Below, one piece after another: positions 1-6,329 of a DNA stretch of 6,638 nt. The DNA lies in contig CALUDF010000182.1 of NCBI GenBank assembly GCA_943914745.1, positions 1 through 6,638 of the forward strand, written 5' to 3'. Within the stretch, counting starts at the first letter, position 1; each line of letters starts with the position of its first letter. The translations under genes were made by a program, and so were the position numbers. The stretch is from an uncultured Bacteriovorax sp. GTDB lineage: Bacteria > Bdellovibrionota > Bacteriovoracia > Bacteriovoracales > Bacteriovoracaceae. The notes beneath the pieces are model-generated. The model did not search any database. It was not told the DNA's origin and saw only the letters and a list, made by a program, of their open reading frames with translations.

Positions 1-1079
1 TTTTCTGGGAAGTCATGCTGATTCCTCTATTCATTTTAGTAGGAGTTTTTGGTGGAGAAAATCGTCGTTATGCTTCTTTTAAATTTTTCATGATGACAGC
101 GGCCGGATCAATCCTGATGCTGGCTTCTATGTGCTACATGTCTGCATTGGCTTATAAATTAAATGGATCATACGATTTGAACTACGAAGTCATCAGATCT
201 CTTGGATTAAAGTATGACGGCTTCTTATCGCCTCAGTCACTTGTCTTTTGGTCTTTTGCTGTGGCCTTCTTTTTAAAAGTTCCAGTCTTTCCATTTCACT
301 CATGGTTACCAGATGCCCACGTCGAAGCACCGACAGCAGGTTCAATCATCCTTGCCGGTATTCTTCTAAAGCTTGGTATCTACGGTTTCCTTCGTTTCGT
401 TATTCCATTATTCCCAGAGGCAGTCGATGCCAACAGAGATATCGTTCTTTACCTGGGGGCCATCGGAGTTATTTATGGAGCGCTGACGGCATGGGTACAA
501 AAGGATATTAAGAAGCTCGTAGCCTTCTCTTCTATTTCGCACATGGGTTACATCATCATGGGTGTTTTCTCGCAAAACCCATTTGCAGTAAAAGGAGCCA
601 TCTTTCAAATGATCGCTCACGGTATCTCAACGCCAGGTCTCTTCATCGGAGTTCACTACCTTTATACAAGAACTCACACAAAGAAACTTGATATGTACGG
701 AGGAATTGCTTCCGTTATGCCAAAGTTCTCTGTCCTGTTTTTTATCATCACTGCTGGGTCAATGGCCGTTCCGATGACTTGTGGATTCGTTGGTGAATTC
801 ATGGTGATCATGGGAACTTATGAAGTGAATAAAGCCGTGGCCATCTTGGCAGCATCAGGGATCATCTTGTCTCCGATTTATCTTCTAAAGATGTATCACT
901 TAACAGCACTTGGGGAAATGAAGCACGAAGAGAACAAGTCGCTTAAAGACATCTCTCTTCTTGAAGCCACTCCACTGATCGTGCTTTCAGTGTTGACGAT
1001 TGTTTTCGGTCTATACCCACAAGCAGTCATGTCACTTTTTGATGGGACAATTAATTTCTTCGTAAATAAAGGTATATAA
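1..1079 (+). CDS. nuoM: NADH-quinone oxidoreductase subunit M, 3' part (5' end outside window)
   Basis: NuoM is one of the three antiporter-like membrane subunits of complex I and carries a proton channel in the membrane arm. The reading frame is open to the left edge (codons from base 3), beginning FWEVMLIPLF. This is the TM5 motif whose Glu (bases 9-11) matches E. coli NuoM Glu144, so about 140 N-terminal residues are missing and the ATG at 15 is internal. Counting from that Met, Lys88 in the KVPVFPFHSWLPDAH motif matches Lys234, Lys119 in GILLK matches Lys265, and Glu261 in GFVGEFM matches Glu407. The spacing between the first and last of these is the same as in E. coli. The DIKKLVAFSSISHMG and IAHGIS motifs are also present. 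The C-terminus has normal family length. One base separates it from nuoN, indicating a shared operon. No key residue is missing in the visible part. Confidence 0.97.
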   Translation, partial: FWEVMLIPLFILVGVFGGENRRYASFKFFMMTAAGSILMLASMCYMSALAYKLNGSYDLNYEVIRSLGLKYDGFLSPQSLVFWSFAVAFFLKVPVFPFHSWLPDAHVEAPTAGSIILAGILLKLGIYGFLRFVIPLFPEAVDANRDIVLYLGAIGVIYGALTAWVQKDIKKLVAFSSISHMGYIIMGVFSQNPFAVKGAIFQMIAHGISTPGLFIGVHYLYTRTHTKKLDMYGGIASVMPKFSVLFFIITAGSMAVPMTCGFVGEFMVIMGTYEVNKAVAILAASGIILSPIYLLKMYHLTALGEMKHEENKSLKDISLLEATPLIVLSVLTIVFGLYPQAVMSLFDGTINFFVNKGI

Positions 1080-1080
1080 A

Positions 1081-2463
1081 ATGGAAAACCTAACTTTCGT
1101 TCAAAACGTTTTAATATTTTTGGGGCTTAATGCTGTCGCATTACTCTGCTTAAATGTTAAGAACCTTGGAAAATATATTTCATTCGGAGCAACTCTGGTT
1201 GCGGCGATTACTTTCTTTGGAATGCTTTTTAGCTCAAACTCTTTTACGTTGAGTGAGCTCTTTAGTCTTGAAGGAAATAAGATTCTGCTTTTAAAAATCG
1301 TCTCTGTCCTCAATGTCCTGATGATCCTGATCAACGGTTATAAGTCACTTGAGAGAGTCAAAAACTCAGTTCTCATGAGCTACATGTTCTTAGGAGGGGT
1401 TTTCCTTCTGGGGGCAAATGATCTTATGACTTTTTATGTTGCTTTAGAGACGATTGCGCTTGTAGGTTACGCTCTCGTTGCTACATCCGACATGGAAAAC
1501 TCGCGTGAAGCGGCAGTGAAGTATTTGATTCAAGGTGCTGTTGTTTCAGTTATCTTTTTACTAGGTGTAGCTTTCTATCTTGGGGCCACAAATGGTTTAA
1601 GCTTAGTCGGTGTTACGGTTGTTAATCAGGAGTTCTATGCTATTGCTCTAGGGATTTTCATCCTGACAGCGTGTTTTAAGCTTGGTGCTTTCCCGTTCCA
1701 CGCATGGATTGCTGATGTTTATTCAAACGTCTCGCTTGGTAACTTGGCGACTAACTTCTTTATTTCAAAAATCATTATCGGATTCAAATTCATTACGATG
1801 CTTCAAATCCTACTTCTTGATAGTGAGCCAGGATTCAACGATTACCTTGTCCGCATCATCCAAGTCGTGGCCGTAGCTTCTGCTTTTTATGGAAACATCA
1901 TCGCTGTTGTTCAAGGTCAGTTTAAAAGAATTATCGCTTACTCGTCAGTGGCCCACACTGGCTATATGCTCATGATGATTTGTTTAAATCCAGATGAAGC
2001 TCTGGAAATTCAACTCATCAGCTACCTGGTTGTTTATTCGTTAACGGCAACAGGAGTTGTCTTAATCCTGAATCAATTTGTCGGACTAAACAAAAACAAA
2101 GATGGCCGCGATATTCTAAAGTCCGGGTTCTACCGCAACAAAGGCCTATCAATCATGTTGGTTGTTTTTGTACTAAGTCTTGGAGGTATCCCTCTGACTT
2201 CTGGTTTTGCCATGAAGTACATGCTTTTTACTAACTATTTCAGAGAAGGCTTCACTCTTGAGGCGACGTCCATCTTTATCAGCTCGATTGTCGGTCTTGC
2301 CTACTACATTCGCTTCGTTAGTGATTTATTTACTGAAGATGAAGAAAAGAAGGCTTTACCAGTAATAAAAACCAGGTTTAGCGAATCGCTGGTTCATGTT
2401 ATCATTTTAGTGTCTATCTTCACGATCGGAATTGCTCCGTCACTCTTTTTAGGGCTGAAGTAG
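1081..2463 (+). CDS. nuoN: NADH-quinone oxidoreductase subunit N
   Basis: NuoN is the antiporter-like subunit of complex I nearest the quinone-side subunits and takes part in proton translocation across the inner membrane. The 460 residues are almost wholly hydrophobic, slightly short against E. coli (485). Family charged residues are present: Glu123 in NDLMTFYVALE (E. coli Glu133), Lys147 (Lys158), Lys200 and His207 in FKLGAFPFHAW (Lys217, His224), Lys230 (Lys247), Lys282 in QFKRIIAYSSVAHTGYM, and Lys379 in TSGFAMKY (Lys395). The start is supported by AAAGG at 1068-1072, eight bases before the ATG, and by the one-base gap after nuoM. The segment after His207 reads WIADVYSNVSLGNLA and lacks the usual PDVY-GAP prolines. 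Position as the last nuo gene agrees with the common nuoL-M-N order. Confidence 0.96.
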   Translation: MENLTFVQNVLIFLGLNAVALLCLNVKNLGKYISFGATLVAAITFFGMLFSSNSFTLSELFSLEGNKILLLKIVSVLNVLMILINGYKSLERVKNSVLMSYMFLGGVFLLGANDLMTFYVALETIALVGYALVATSDMENSREAAVKYLIQGAVVSVIFLLGVAFYLGATNGLSLVGVTVVNQEFYAIALGIFILTACFKLGAFPFHAWIADVYSNVSLGNLATNFFISKIIIGFKFITMLQILLLDSEPGFNDYLVRIIQVVAVASAFYGNIIAVVQGQFKRIIAYSSVAHTGYMLMMICLNPDEALEIQLISYLVVYSLTATGVVLILNQFVGLNKNKDGRDILKSGFYRNKGLSIMLVVFVLSLGGIPLTSGFAMKYMLFTNYFREGFTLEATSIFISSIVGLAYYIRFVSDLFTEDEEKKALPVIKTRFSESLVHVIILVSIFTIGIAPSLFLGLK

Positions 2464-2473
2464 ACAGGATGTA

Positions 2474-5400
2474 ATGAGCGTAAAGTACAGGATCCGCCTC
2501 AAAAATGAGCGGGTCATTGGACCTTTTTCAACTGAAGAAATCGGTGAATTATTTCTAAAGGGTCATATTACTGGCACGGAAATGTGCCAGCACTTTCCTA
2601 TTGGCGACTGGAAGCCTCTTCCAAAATTTCAAGATCTTCATTCTCTTCTCCAAAAAATAGAATCTAAAAATCTCAAGGTCAATGAAGAGCCGAATTCTTC
2701 AGTTCCAGAAAATGCCAAGAAAGAGCTTACAAAGAGCTCTCAAGTAAAACCAGTTGAAGGCACTAAGTCTCATGCCACGTTTAACGAATTTAAATTTGGC
2801 AAAGATATCAAGATTGACGTCAATTACGCTGAGCTTGAAAGAAAGTATCAAGCGATGAATCCTGATGCACCTTATGAAGACGGAATGGATAAGACTGTCG
2901 TTGTGAGGAAAAAAGCTGTTACGCCGAAATATCAGGAAATGGATAAGACGGTTGTCGTCCCACGATTTGATCCGCCGAAAGCAGAAGTTAAAAAAGAAGA
3001 TGAGATACCGGTTGAAGAGCTTCTAAAACCAGTGGTGGAATTAAAAGAAGTTATTCCTGAGCCTTCAAGAGAAGAGCTTATCAGTGAGAAAACCGAATTC
3101 ATCAATCTTGCTCACGCTCTTCCAACCATCAATGCCCAGCTCTCTGTCTCTGAAGTAGAGCTTGAGAAGCAAGCAAGGATTGAAGAGAACCAGGAAAAGA
3201 AGAGGCTTCGCGACCTGCAAGAGGCGATGTTAAGAGAGCAGGCCATAGAAGAAGGGCTTGAAGAAGACGAAGTTGAAATCGTCGAAGAGTTCTCTCGCGA
3301 CAAGAAAGAATTCGAACAACGAGTTGTCGTCAAAAAGAAAAAGAAAGGTCTCTCCATTGTCGCGATTCTGGCCTTCATAGGAGTCTTTTATTTCTTCTTC
3401 CAGGAAGATGAAAAACCAAAATATACAGGTCCACTGTATATGGATATCAAGTTTCCCATCCCTGCTCCGGTTGAAGATACACCTTCGGCCAACAAAGCGC
3501 TGGCACAGGCAAGAAATCTCTACTCTCAAAACACTTATAAAAATCGGGCAATGGCTTCAAAGTCATACCTTGATTCTCTCCAATACCGCTTCAGTGGCAA
3601 TGAAGCCATGGGCGAGATCATCCTGACTTATTCAGAGCTACTCGATAACACCCGTGATAGGTCGCAATCGGCCAATGTAATCTATAAATACATTCAGCTC
3701 TCAGAAAGAAAGCTTCTGATTGATTTGAGCTCGGCTACTGGGGCTGCTCTCTTCTATGGAAAGATTGGCAAATATCAGACAGGTGTTGATGTCGTTAAGA
3801 ACTACTTAAGAGCGAAGAACAAGCCTTCTGCAAAGCTTATGACTTATTATCTCTACTTGCTCATGAATGCAGGAGATCTTGTTGAAGCAAGACAAGCCTA
3901 TGAGACATTAAAGTCTATTCCTAAGAAGCCATTCGAGTCTTATTACCACCTCGCCCAGTTTGACCTGGGCGATGATAAAGTTCCTGAAGCAAAAGCGCAT
4001 ATTGAGGAGGGATTGAAGTATTACCCTAATAGCGTTTTACTTCTTCTGCAGCAGGCAGAAATTTTACTAAAAGAGCAGTCTCTTAAAAAATTCGAAGAGG
4101 TTCTGTTGAAAATCAGTGGTCTCAATGCTGAGAGCTCGCCGGAATTCATGGCTACCTACTATAAAGACATGGGGTATTTGGCCGCTTTGAAAAATAAGAA
4201 CAAAGAAGCCAGCGCACTTTTTAAAAAATCCCTTGAGATCAAAGAATCAGAAGAGCTGCGATCGACTCTCTCAAAATTAGAAATTGGCGGAGACTCTGTC
4301 GCCCAATCACTCATTCTTGAGAGTAAGGTTATTGGCCTTCTTAAGAAAGCAAAAGAGGAATACCGTCTGAAGAATATTGATACCGCTTTCCAATTCACGA
4401 TTGAAGCTGTCGATGCCAATCCAGACTACATTCCAGCGATCTTGTTTCAGGCAGAACTCAATACCTACAGAGGATTTTTTGATTCAGCGATTTTCTCACT
4501 TCAGCGCTTAATCAGTGTCCACCAACAAAATAATCAATTGAAAAAAGCACTGGTTGAAACTTATATCAAGGCTTTCAAGTATGAAGAAGCCGACAGTCTT
4601 CTTAAGGAAATGGCCCAAACGAAATACGCCAAATCGACAGACTATGCTATTTTAATGGGGCAGTATTCAGAGTCTAAAAGAAATCCCCTCGTGGCCATCA
4701 AGTGGTACGACCTTGCTTTGGCGAGCAATCCTTTAAGCGACAATAACATGTACAGGATCGCCAAAATCCTTGTTCGCAATAAGCGCTTTCCCGAAGCGCG
4801 CACGAGAATCACGCGCGCTCTTCAGTTAGACCCAAAAAATGTTTATTACCACGCTCTTTACGCTGAAATTCTCTATGAGCAAGATGGAACAGACACGGCC
4901 ATCGGTTATTTGAGAGATATTATTTCTGAGCAAGGCGAAGACCCGGTCCTTGTTGCCGCCATCACCACTGCGTACTTTAGAAGTGGTCAGATTAAAGAGT
5001 TCCAGGCCTATTACAAGAAAGTTCAAAGCATGCCGAAAAAAGATGAGGCTTTCTACGAAGTCTTAATCGCTGCCGCTAAGCTCGAAGGGCGAAAAGATGA
5101 GTACATCACTCACTGTCGCGATCTTTTAAAATTAAATCCAGGAAACTTAAAAGTGCGCATGGACTTAGGAGAGCTTCTCTTTGATGAAAGACGCTACGAT
5201 GAGGCGATTCTGGAATTTAGTGAGGTCAAAGACAAGCTAGAGTCTTACCCACGCGTCCATTATCAGTTGGCGAGAGTCTATTTGGCCAAAAATGACATCA
5301 AGAAGGCCCGTGAGATGGCAGAAAAAGAGCTCGAGCTCAACCCGACATTGGATGCCGCTCATTTCATCATGGGAGAGGTCTTCCGCATTGAAAAGGACTA

Positions 5401-5701
5401 CCGAGAGGCCGTTACAAAGTATGAGAAGGCCATCAGCTTAAACCCAAGGTCAGTTGATGCCCTTGTGGCCATGGCTTCCATTAGGCTCGGCCAAAACTAC
5501 GCGAATGAAGCCCTGGAGCTTCTAAACCGCGCCCTCAAAGAAGATTTAAGCAATCCTGCCATCCATAAACTCATGGGTGACGCTTACCGCGCGGCCGGAC
5601 AAAGAGCGTTGGCCAAAGAAAAATACGAGGATTACCTCAAATTGAACCCGGGTGCCCAAGATAAAGACCTCATTGAGTCATTAATTAGGAACCTCAGGTA
5701 G
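2474..5701 (+). CDS. GYF_2-like domain, single-pass membrane protein with long C-terminal TPR array
   Basis: I do not recognise a named orthologue. Of 1075 residues, about 1-60 resemble a GYF_2/DUF4339 domain (GPFSTEEIGELFLKG, then DWKPL). Residues 65-290 are charged and probably disordered or coiled, with MDKTVVV at 138-144 and 156-162 and a related SEKTEFINL at 204-212. A lysine run (287-291) precedes one membrane helix (about 293-309) followed by acidic residues, so the N-terminus should be cytoplasmic and residues 315-1075 periplasmic. The tail is helical TPR. Four contiguous 34-residue units begin at 925, 959, 993 and 1027, each ending near an NP-type turn, with more divergent units back to about 340. 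There is no signal peptide or catalytic motif. The start has AGGA at 2466-2469, only four bases upstream, and lies 10 bases after the nuoN stop, suggesting cotranscription. A scaffold or assembly role is inference; Glt-type gliding proteins also use cytoplasmic GYF domains. Confidence 0.9.
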   Translation: MSVKYRIRLKNERVIGPFSTEEIGELFLKGHITGTEMCQHFPIGDWKPLPKFQDLHSLLQKIESKNLKVNEEPNSSVPENAKKELTKSSQVKPVEGTKSHATFNEFKFGKDIKIDVNYAELERKYQAMNPDAPYEDGMDKTVVVRKKAVTPKYQEMDKTVVVPRFDPPKAEVKKEDEIPVEELLKPVVELKEVIPEPSREELISEKTEFINLAHALPTINAQLSVSEVELEKQARIEENQEKKRLRDLQEAMLREQAIEEGLEEDEVEIVEEFSRDKKEFEQRVVVKKKKKGLSIVAILAFIGVFYFFFQEDEKPKYTGPLYMDIKFPIPAPVEDTPSANKALAQARNLYSQNTYKNRAMASKSYLDSLQYRFSGNEAMGEIILTYSELLDNTRDRSQSANVIYKYIQLSERKLLIDLSSATGAALFYGKIGKYQTGVDVVKNYLRAKNKPSAKLMTYYLYLLMNAGDLVEARQAYETLKSIPKKPFESYYHLAQFDLGDDKVPEAKAHIEEGLKYYPNSVLLLLQQAEILLKEQSLKKFEEVLLKISGLNAESSPEFMATYYKDMGYLAALKNKNKEASALFKKSLEIKESEELRSTLSKLEIGGDSVAQSLILESKVIGLLKKAKEEYRLKNIDTAFQFTIEAVDANPDYIPAILFQAELNTYRGFFDSAIFSLQRLISVHQQNNQLKKALVETYIKAFKYEEADSLLKEMAQTKYAKSTDYAILMGQYSESKRNPLVAIKWYDLALASNPLSDNNMYRIAKILVRNKRFPEARTRITRALQLDPKNVYYHALYAEILYEQDGTDTAIGYLRDIISEQGEDPVLVAAITTAYFRSGQIKEFQAYYKKVQSMPKKDEAFYEVLIAAAKLEGRKDEYITHCRDLLKLNPGNLKVRMDLGELLFDERRYDEAILEFSEVKDKLESYPRVHYQLARVYLAKNDIKKAREMAEKELELNPTLDAAHFIMGEVFRIEKDYREAVTKYEKAISLNPRSVDALVAMASIRLGQNYANEALELLNRALKEDLSNPAIHKLMGDAYRAAGQRALAKEKYEDYLKLNPGAQDKDLIESLIRNLR

Positions 5702-5709
5702 ATTCCCTC

Positions 5710-5738
5710 TTGTCATTTCTCCACATTTCCCTTAGTAT
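5710..5738 (+). promoter_or_regulatory. Sigma70-like promoter for the tRNA cluster
   Basis: TTGTCA at 5710-5715 (5 of 6 to TTGACA) and TAGTAT at 5733-5738 (4 of 6 to TATAAT) are separated by exactly 17 bases. Initiation would fall near 5745, about ten bases before the first mature tRNA base. The spacing and location fit a tRNA promoter, but the -10 box is imperfect. The 53-base gap after the TPR gene contains no clear hairpin terminator, so read-through from the nuo operon is also possible. Confidence 0.5.
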
Positions 5739-5754
5739 GACCTTCTAAATAAGC

Positions 5755-5842
5755 GGAGGATTGGCAGAGTGGTCGATTGCGGCGGTTTTGAAAACCGTTG
5801 AACCGAAAGGTTCCGCAGGTTCGAATCCTGTGTCCTCCGCCA
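5755..5842 (+). tRNA. tRNA-Ser(UGA)
   Basis: This is an 88-base class II tRNA that decodes UCA and related serine codons. The acceptor GGAGGAT (5755-5761) pairs with GTCCTCC (5832-5838), with one U-G at the inner end. The anticodon loop TTTGAAA has TGA at 5789-5791, closed by a five-pair stem. A long variable arm (AACCGAAAGGTT) is the seryl-tRNA synthetase identity feature. The T arm is GCAGG-TTCGAAT-CCTGT. The discriminator is G5839 and CCA is encoded at 5840-5842. It is the first gene of the cluster behind the promoter at 5710-5738. Confidence 0.96.
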
Positions 5843-5883
5843 CTTTAGACTCTAGATCCCCCGTAACATTTATGCTATTTGAT

Positions 5884-5974
5884 GGAGACGTGGGAGAGTG
5901 GTCTAATCCACTCCCTTGCTAAGGGAGCGTACCCCAAAAGGGTACCGTGAGTTCGAATCTCACCGTCTCCGCCA
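5884..5974 (+). tRNA. tRNA-Ser(GCU)
   Basis: This is a 91-base class II tRNA that decodes AGU and AGC serine codons. The acceptor GGAGACG (5884-5890) pairs perfectly with CGTCTCC (5964-5970). The anticodon arm CTCCC-TTGCTAA-GGGAG carries GCT at 5918-5920. The long variable arm includes TACCCCAAAAGGGTA. The T arm is GTGAG-TTCGAAT-CTCAC, followed by discriminator G5971 and encoded CCA (5972-5974). It lies 41 bases after tRNA-Ser(UGA), close enough for one primary transcript. The two serine tRNAs differ strongly outside the conserved parts and are not a recent tandem copy. Confidence 0.96.
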
Positions 5975-5981
5975 CTTAGTT

Positions 5982-5993
5982 TGTTCTTTAAAA
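5982..5993 (+). promoter_or_regulatory. boxA-like sequence before tRNA-Arg
   Basis: TGTTCTTTAAAA agrees at every position with the broad rRNA-leader boxA pattern TGYTCTTTRAMA, the RNA site for NusB/NusE antitermination. It sits 13 bases before tRNA-Arg in the spacer of a stable-RNA transcript, where such an element would make sense. The spacer is very A+T-rich and the motif is short, so chance is possible. Two imperfect relatives occur at 6094-6110 and 6303-6319. Confidence 0.35.
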
Positions 5994-6006
5994 TAATTTC
6001 TTATGC

Positions 6007-6083
6007 GCAGTCGTAGCTCAGCTGGATAGAGTACTTGACTACGAATCAAGTGGTCGCAGGTTCGACTCCTGCCGATTGCGCCA
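6007..6083 (+). tRNA. tRNA-Arg(ACG)
   Basis: This is a 77-base class I tRNA. The acceptor GCAGTCG (6007-6013) pairs with CGATTGC (6073-6079), including one G-U. The D arm is GCTCAGCTGGATAGAGT, close to E. coli tRNA-Arg(ACG). The anticodon arm CTTGA-CTACGAA-TCAAG has ACG at 6041-6043; A34 is expected to be changed to inosine by TadA so that CGU, CGC and CGA are read. The T arm is GCAGG-TTCGACT-CCTGC. The discriminator is G6080 and CCA is encoded at 6081-6083. An upstream start at GCGCAGT was tested and rejected because its acceptor does not pair. The 3' end is duplicated at 6246-6263. Confidence 0.95.
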
Positions 6084-6087
6084 TTTT
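6070..6087 (+). repeat. tRNA-Arg 3'-end direct repeat, copy 1 (attachment-site-like)
   Basis: TGCCGATTGCGCCATTTT covers the end of the T stem, the 3' acceptor strand, the CCA and four following bases. The identical 18 bases recur at 6246-6263, with 158 bases between the copies. Short duplications of a tRNA 3' end are the classic trace of tyrosine-recombinase integration. No integrase gene lies between the copies here. Confidence 0.7.
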
Positions 6088-6093
6088 CTAAAA

Positions 6094-6110
6094 GTTCTTA
6101 AAATATTTTC
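6094..6110 (+). repeat. Leader-like repeat after tRNA-Arg
   Basis: GTTCTTAAAATATTTTC matches the spacer before tRNA-Arg (GTTCTTTAAAATAATTTC, 5983-6000) apart from one deletion and one substitution. The tRNA-Arg gene is thus flanked by related A+T-rich sequences. This could be a remnant of a tandem duplication of a leader plus tRNA unit, or coincidence in A+T-rich DNA. Confidence 0.4.
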
Positions 6111-6136
6111 AATCTGACATTTTTAATTAATTCTGT

Positions 6137-6153
6137 GTAGGAGTCGAACCTAC
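6137..6153 (-). pseudogene. Antisense tRNA T-arm fragment
   Basis: On the minus strand this reads GTAGG-TTCGACT-CCTAC, a perfect five-pair, seven-base-loop T arm. The loop equals that of tRNA-Arg(ACG). The stem differs by a C-to-T change on one side and a matching G-to-A on the other, so pairing is kept. What follows on the minus strand (ACAGAATT) has no CCA, and no matching D arm, anticodon arm or 5' acceptor strand is visible. It looks like a fragment of another tRNA gene in reverse orientation, or a hairpin borrowed from one. Confidence 0.5.
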
Positions 6154-6160
6154 GAGTTCG

Positions 6161-6245
6161 CTTGCCTGATCTCGTTATCGCGACTCTCATCTTCTTAGGT
6201 GCTTCGCTTGCGGAGTAAAAATGCTGGCGCATTTTTTCAGGCAAG
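6161..6245 (+). repeat. Nine-base inverted repeat enclosing 67 bases
   Basis: CTTGCCTGA (6161-6169) and TCAGGCAAG (6237-6245) are perfect complements. The right arm is also needed for the internal hairpin of the terminator-like structure (GGC 6240-6242 with GCC 6247-6249), so the two folds exclude each other. The left arm is partly repeated at 6207-6211, offering a third pairing partner. Confidence 0.6.
6217..6236 (+). other. Eight-base-pair hairpin
   Basis: AAAAATGC (6217-6224) pairs with GCATTTTT (6229-6236) around the four-base loop TGGC. The A-run, short G+C core and T-run resemble a weak bidirectional intrinsic terminator. It overlaps the left arm of the 6225-6264 stem, so both cannot form at once. 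Confidence 0.5.
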
Positions 6246-6264
6246 TGCCGATTGCGCCATTTTT
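6225..6264 (+). terminator. Likely intrinsic terminator after the tRNA cluster
   Basis: TGGCGCA (6225-6231) pairs perfectly with TGCGCCA (6253-6259). The loop holds a smaller GGC/GCC hairpin (6240-6242 with 6247-6249), and TTTTT follows at 6260-6264. The G+C-rich stem plus T tract fits Rho-independent termination of the tRNA transcript. On the minus strand the same stem is followed by GC and then a T-run, so it could also act in the other direction. The 21-base loop is longer than usual, which lowers certainty. Confidence 0.5.
6246..6263 (+). repeat. tRNA-Arg 3'-end direct repeat, copy 2
   Basis: An exact 18-base copy of 6070-6087. The preceding CAGG (6238-6241) also echoes the CAGG of the tRNA T stem, but the T loop between is reduced to CAAG, so this is not a working tRNA end. 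Its TGCGCCA forms the right arm of a terminator-like stem (6225-6264). It may be an att remnant, or an acceptor piece reused as a structural element. Confidence 0.7.
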
Positions 6265-6302
6265 CCGAATCTTCTGCTAAAGACTGAGCGAACCTGGGTT
6301 CT

Positions 6303-6319
6303 TTTGTTCTTTGTAAAAT
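6303..6319 (+). promoter_or_regulatory. Leader-like repeat with possible -10 box before the last gene
   Basis: TTTGTTCTTT here repeats 5980-5989 exactly and is followed by GTAAAAT. TAAAAT at 6314-6319 matches five of six -10 bases, but I find no good -35 at 16-18 bases upstream. It may be a promoter needing an activator, or a second boxA-like copy. A promoter is expected somewhere here because a terminator-like stem lies at 6225-6264. Confidence 0.35.
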
Positions 6320-6329
6320 ACACGGTTTT

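Larger units (their letters stand above)
6131..6264 (+). other. Structured non-coding element with tRNA-derived ends
   Basis: This stretch contains no convincing ORF, yet nearly all of it can pair. It begins with an antisense T-arm hairpin (6137-6153). Next come CTTGCCTGA at 6161-6169, complementary to TCAGGCAAG at 6237-6245, and a direct repeat TTCGCTTGC (6157-6165 and 6203-6211). A hairpin follows at 6217-6236, and a stem TGGCGCA/TGCGCCA ending in five T at 6260-6264. The right end copies the 3' end of tRNA-Arg. Possible identities are a small non-autonomous element inserted at tRNA-Arg, a structured trailer of the tRNA transcript, or a small RNA. I recognise no known family, and canonical tRNA, tmRNA and T-box features are absent. 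Confidence 0.5.

Noticed and set aside
15..1079. Start of nuoM at the ATG at 15
   Set aside because: The frame is open to the left edge, and the preceding codons encode FWEV, the internal TM5 motif with the key Glu. The true start lies outside the window.
3112..3529. Overlapping reverse-strand ORFs inside the TPR gene
   Set aside because: They oppose a long, clearly coding frame, have low-complexity serine- or phenylalanine-rich translations, and lack supporting start signals.
5702..5754. Intrinsic terminator after the TPR gene
   Set aside because: No G+C-rich stem followed by a T tract is present in this gap; only a promoter-like pair of boxes is seen.
5846..5876. Separate promoter for tRNA-Ser(GCU) (TAGACT, 19 bases, TATGCT)
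   Set aside because: Both boxes match only four of six bases with 19-base spacing, and the short spacer fits cotranscription with the preceding tRNA.
6137..6263. CRISPR array or retron
   Set aside because: Repeats are two-copy and irregular, there are no evenly spaced spacers, and no Cas or reverse transcriptase gene is visible.
6131..6264. A complete tRNA, tmRNA or T-box riboswitch
   Set aside because: Only a T-arm and an acceptor-like end are present, in opposite orientations. No D arm, anticodon arm, paired acceptor or T-box core motif could be found.
6290..6305. Second terminator, GAAC-CTGG-GTTC followed by four T
   Set aside because: The stem is only four pairs with a short T tract, too weak to annotate.
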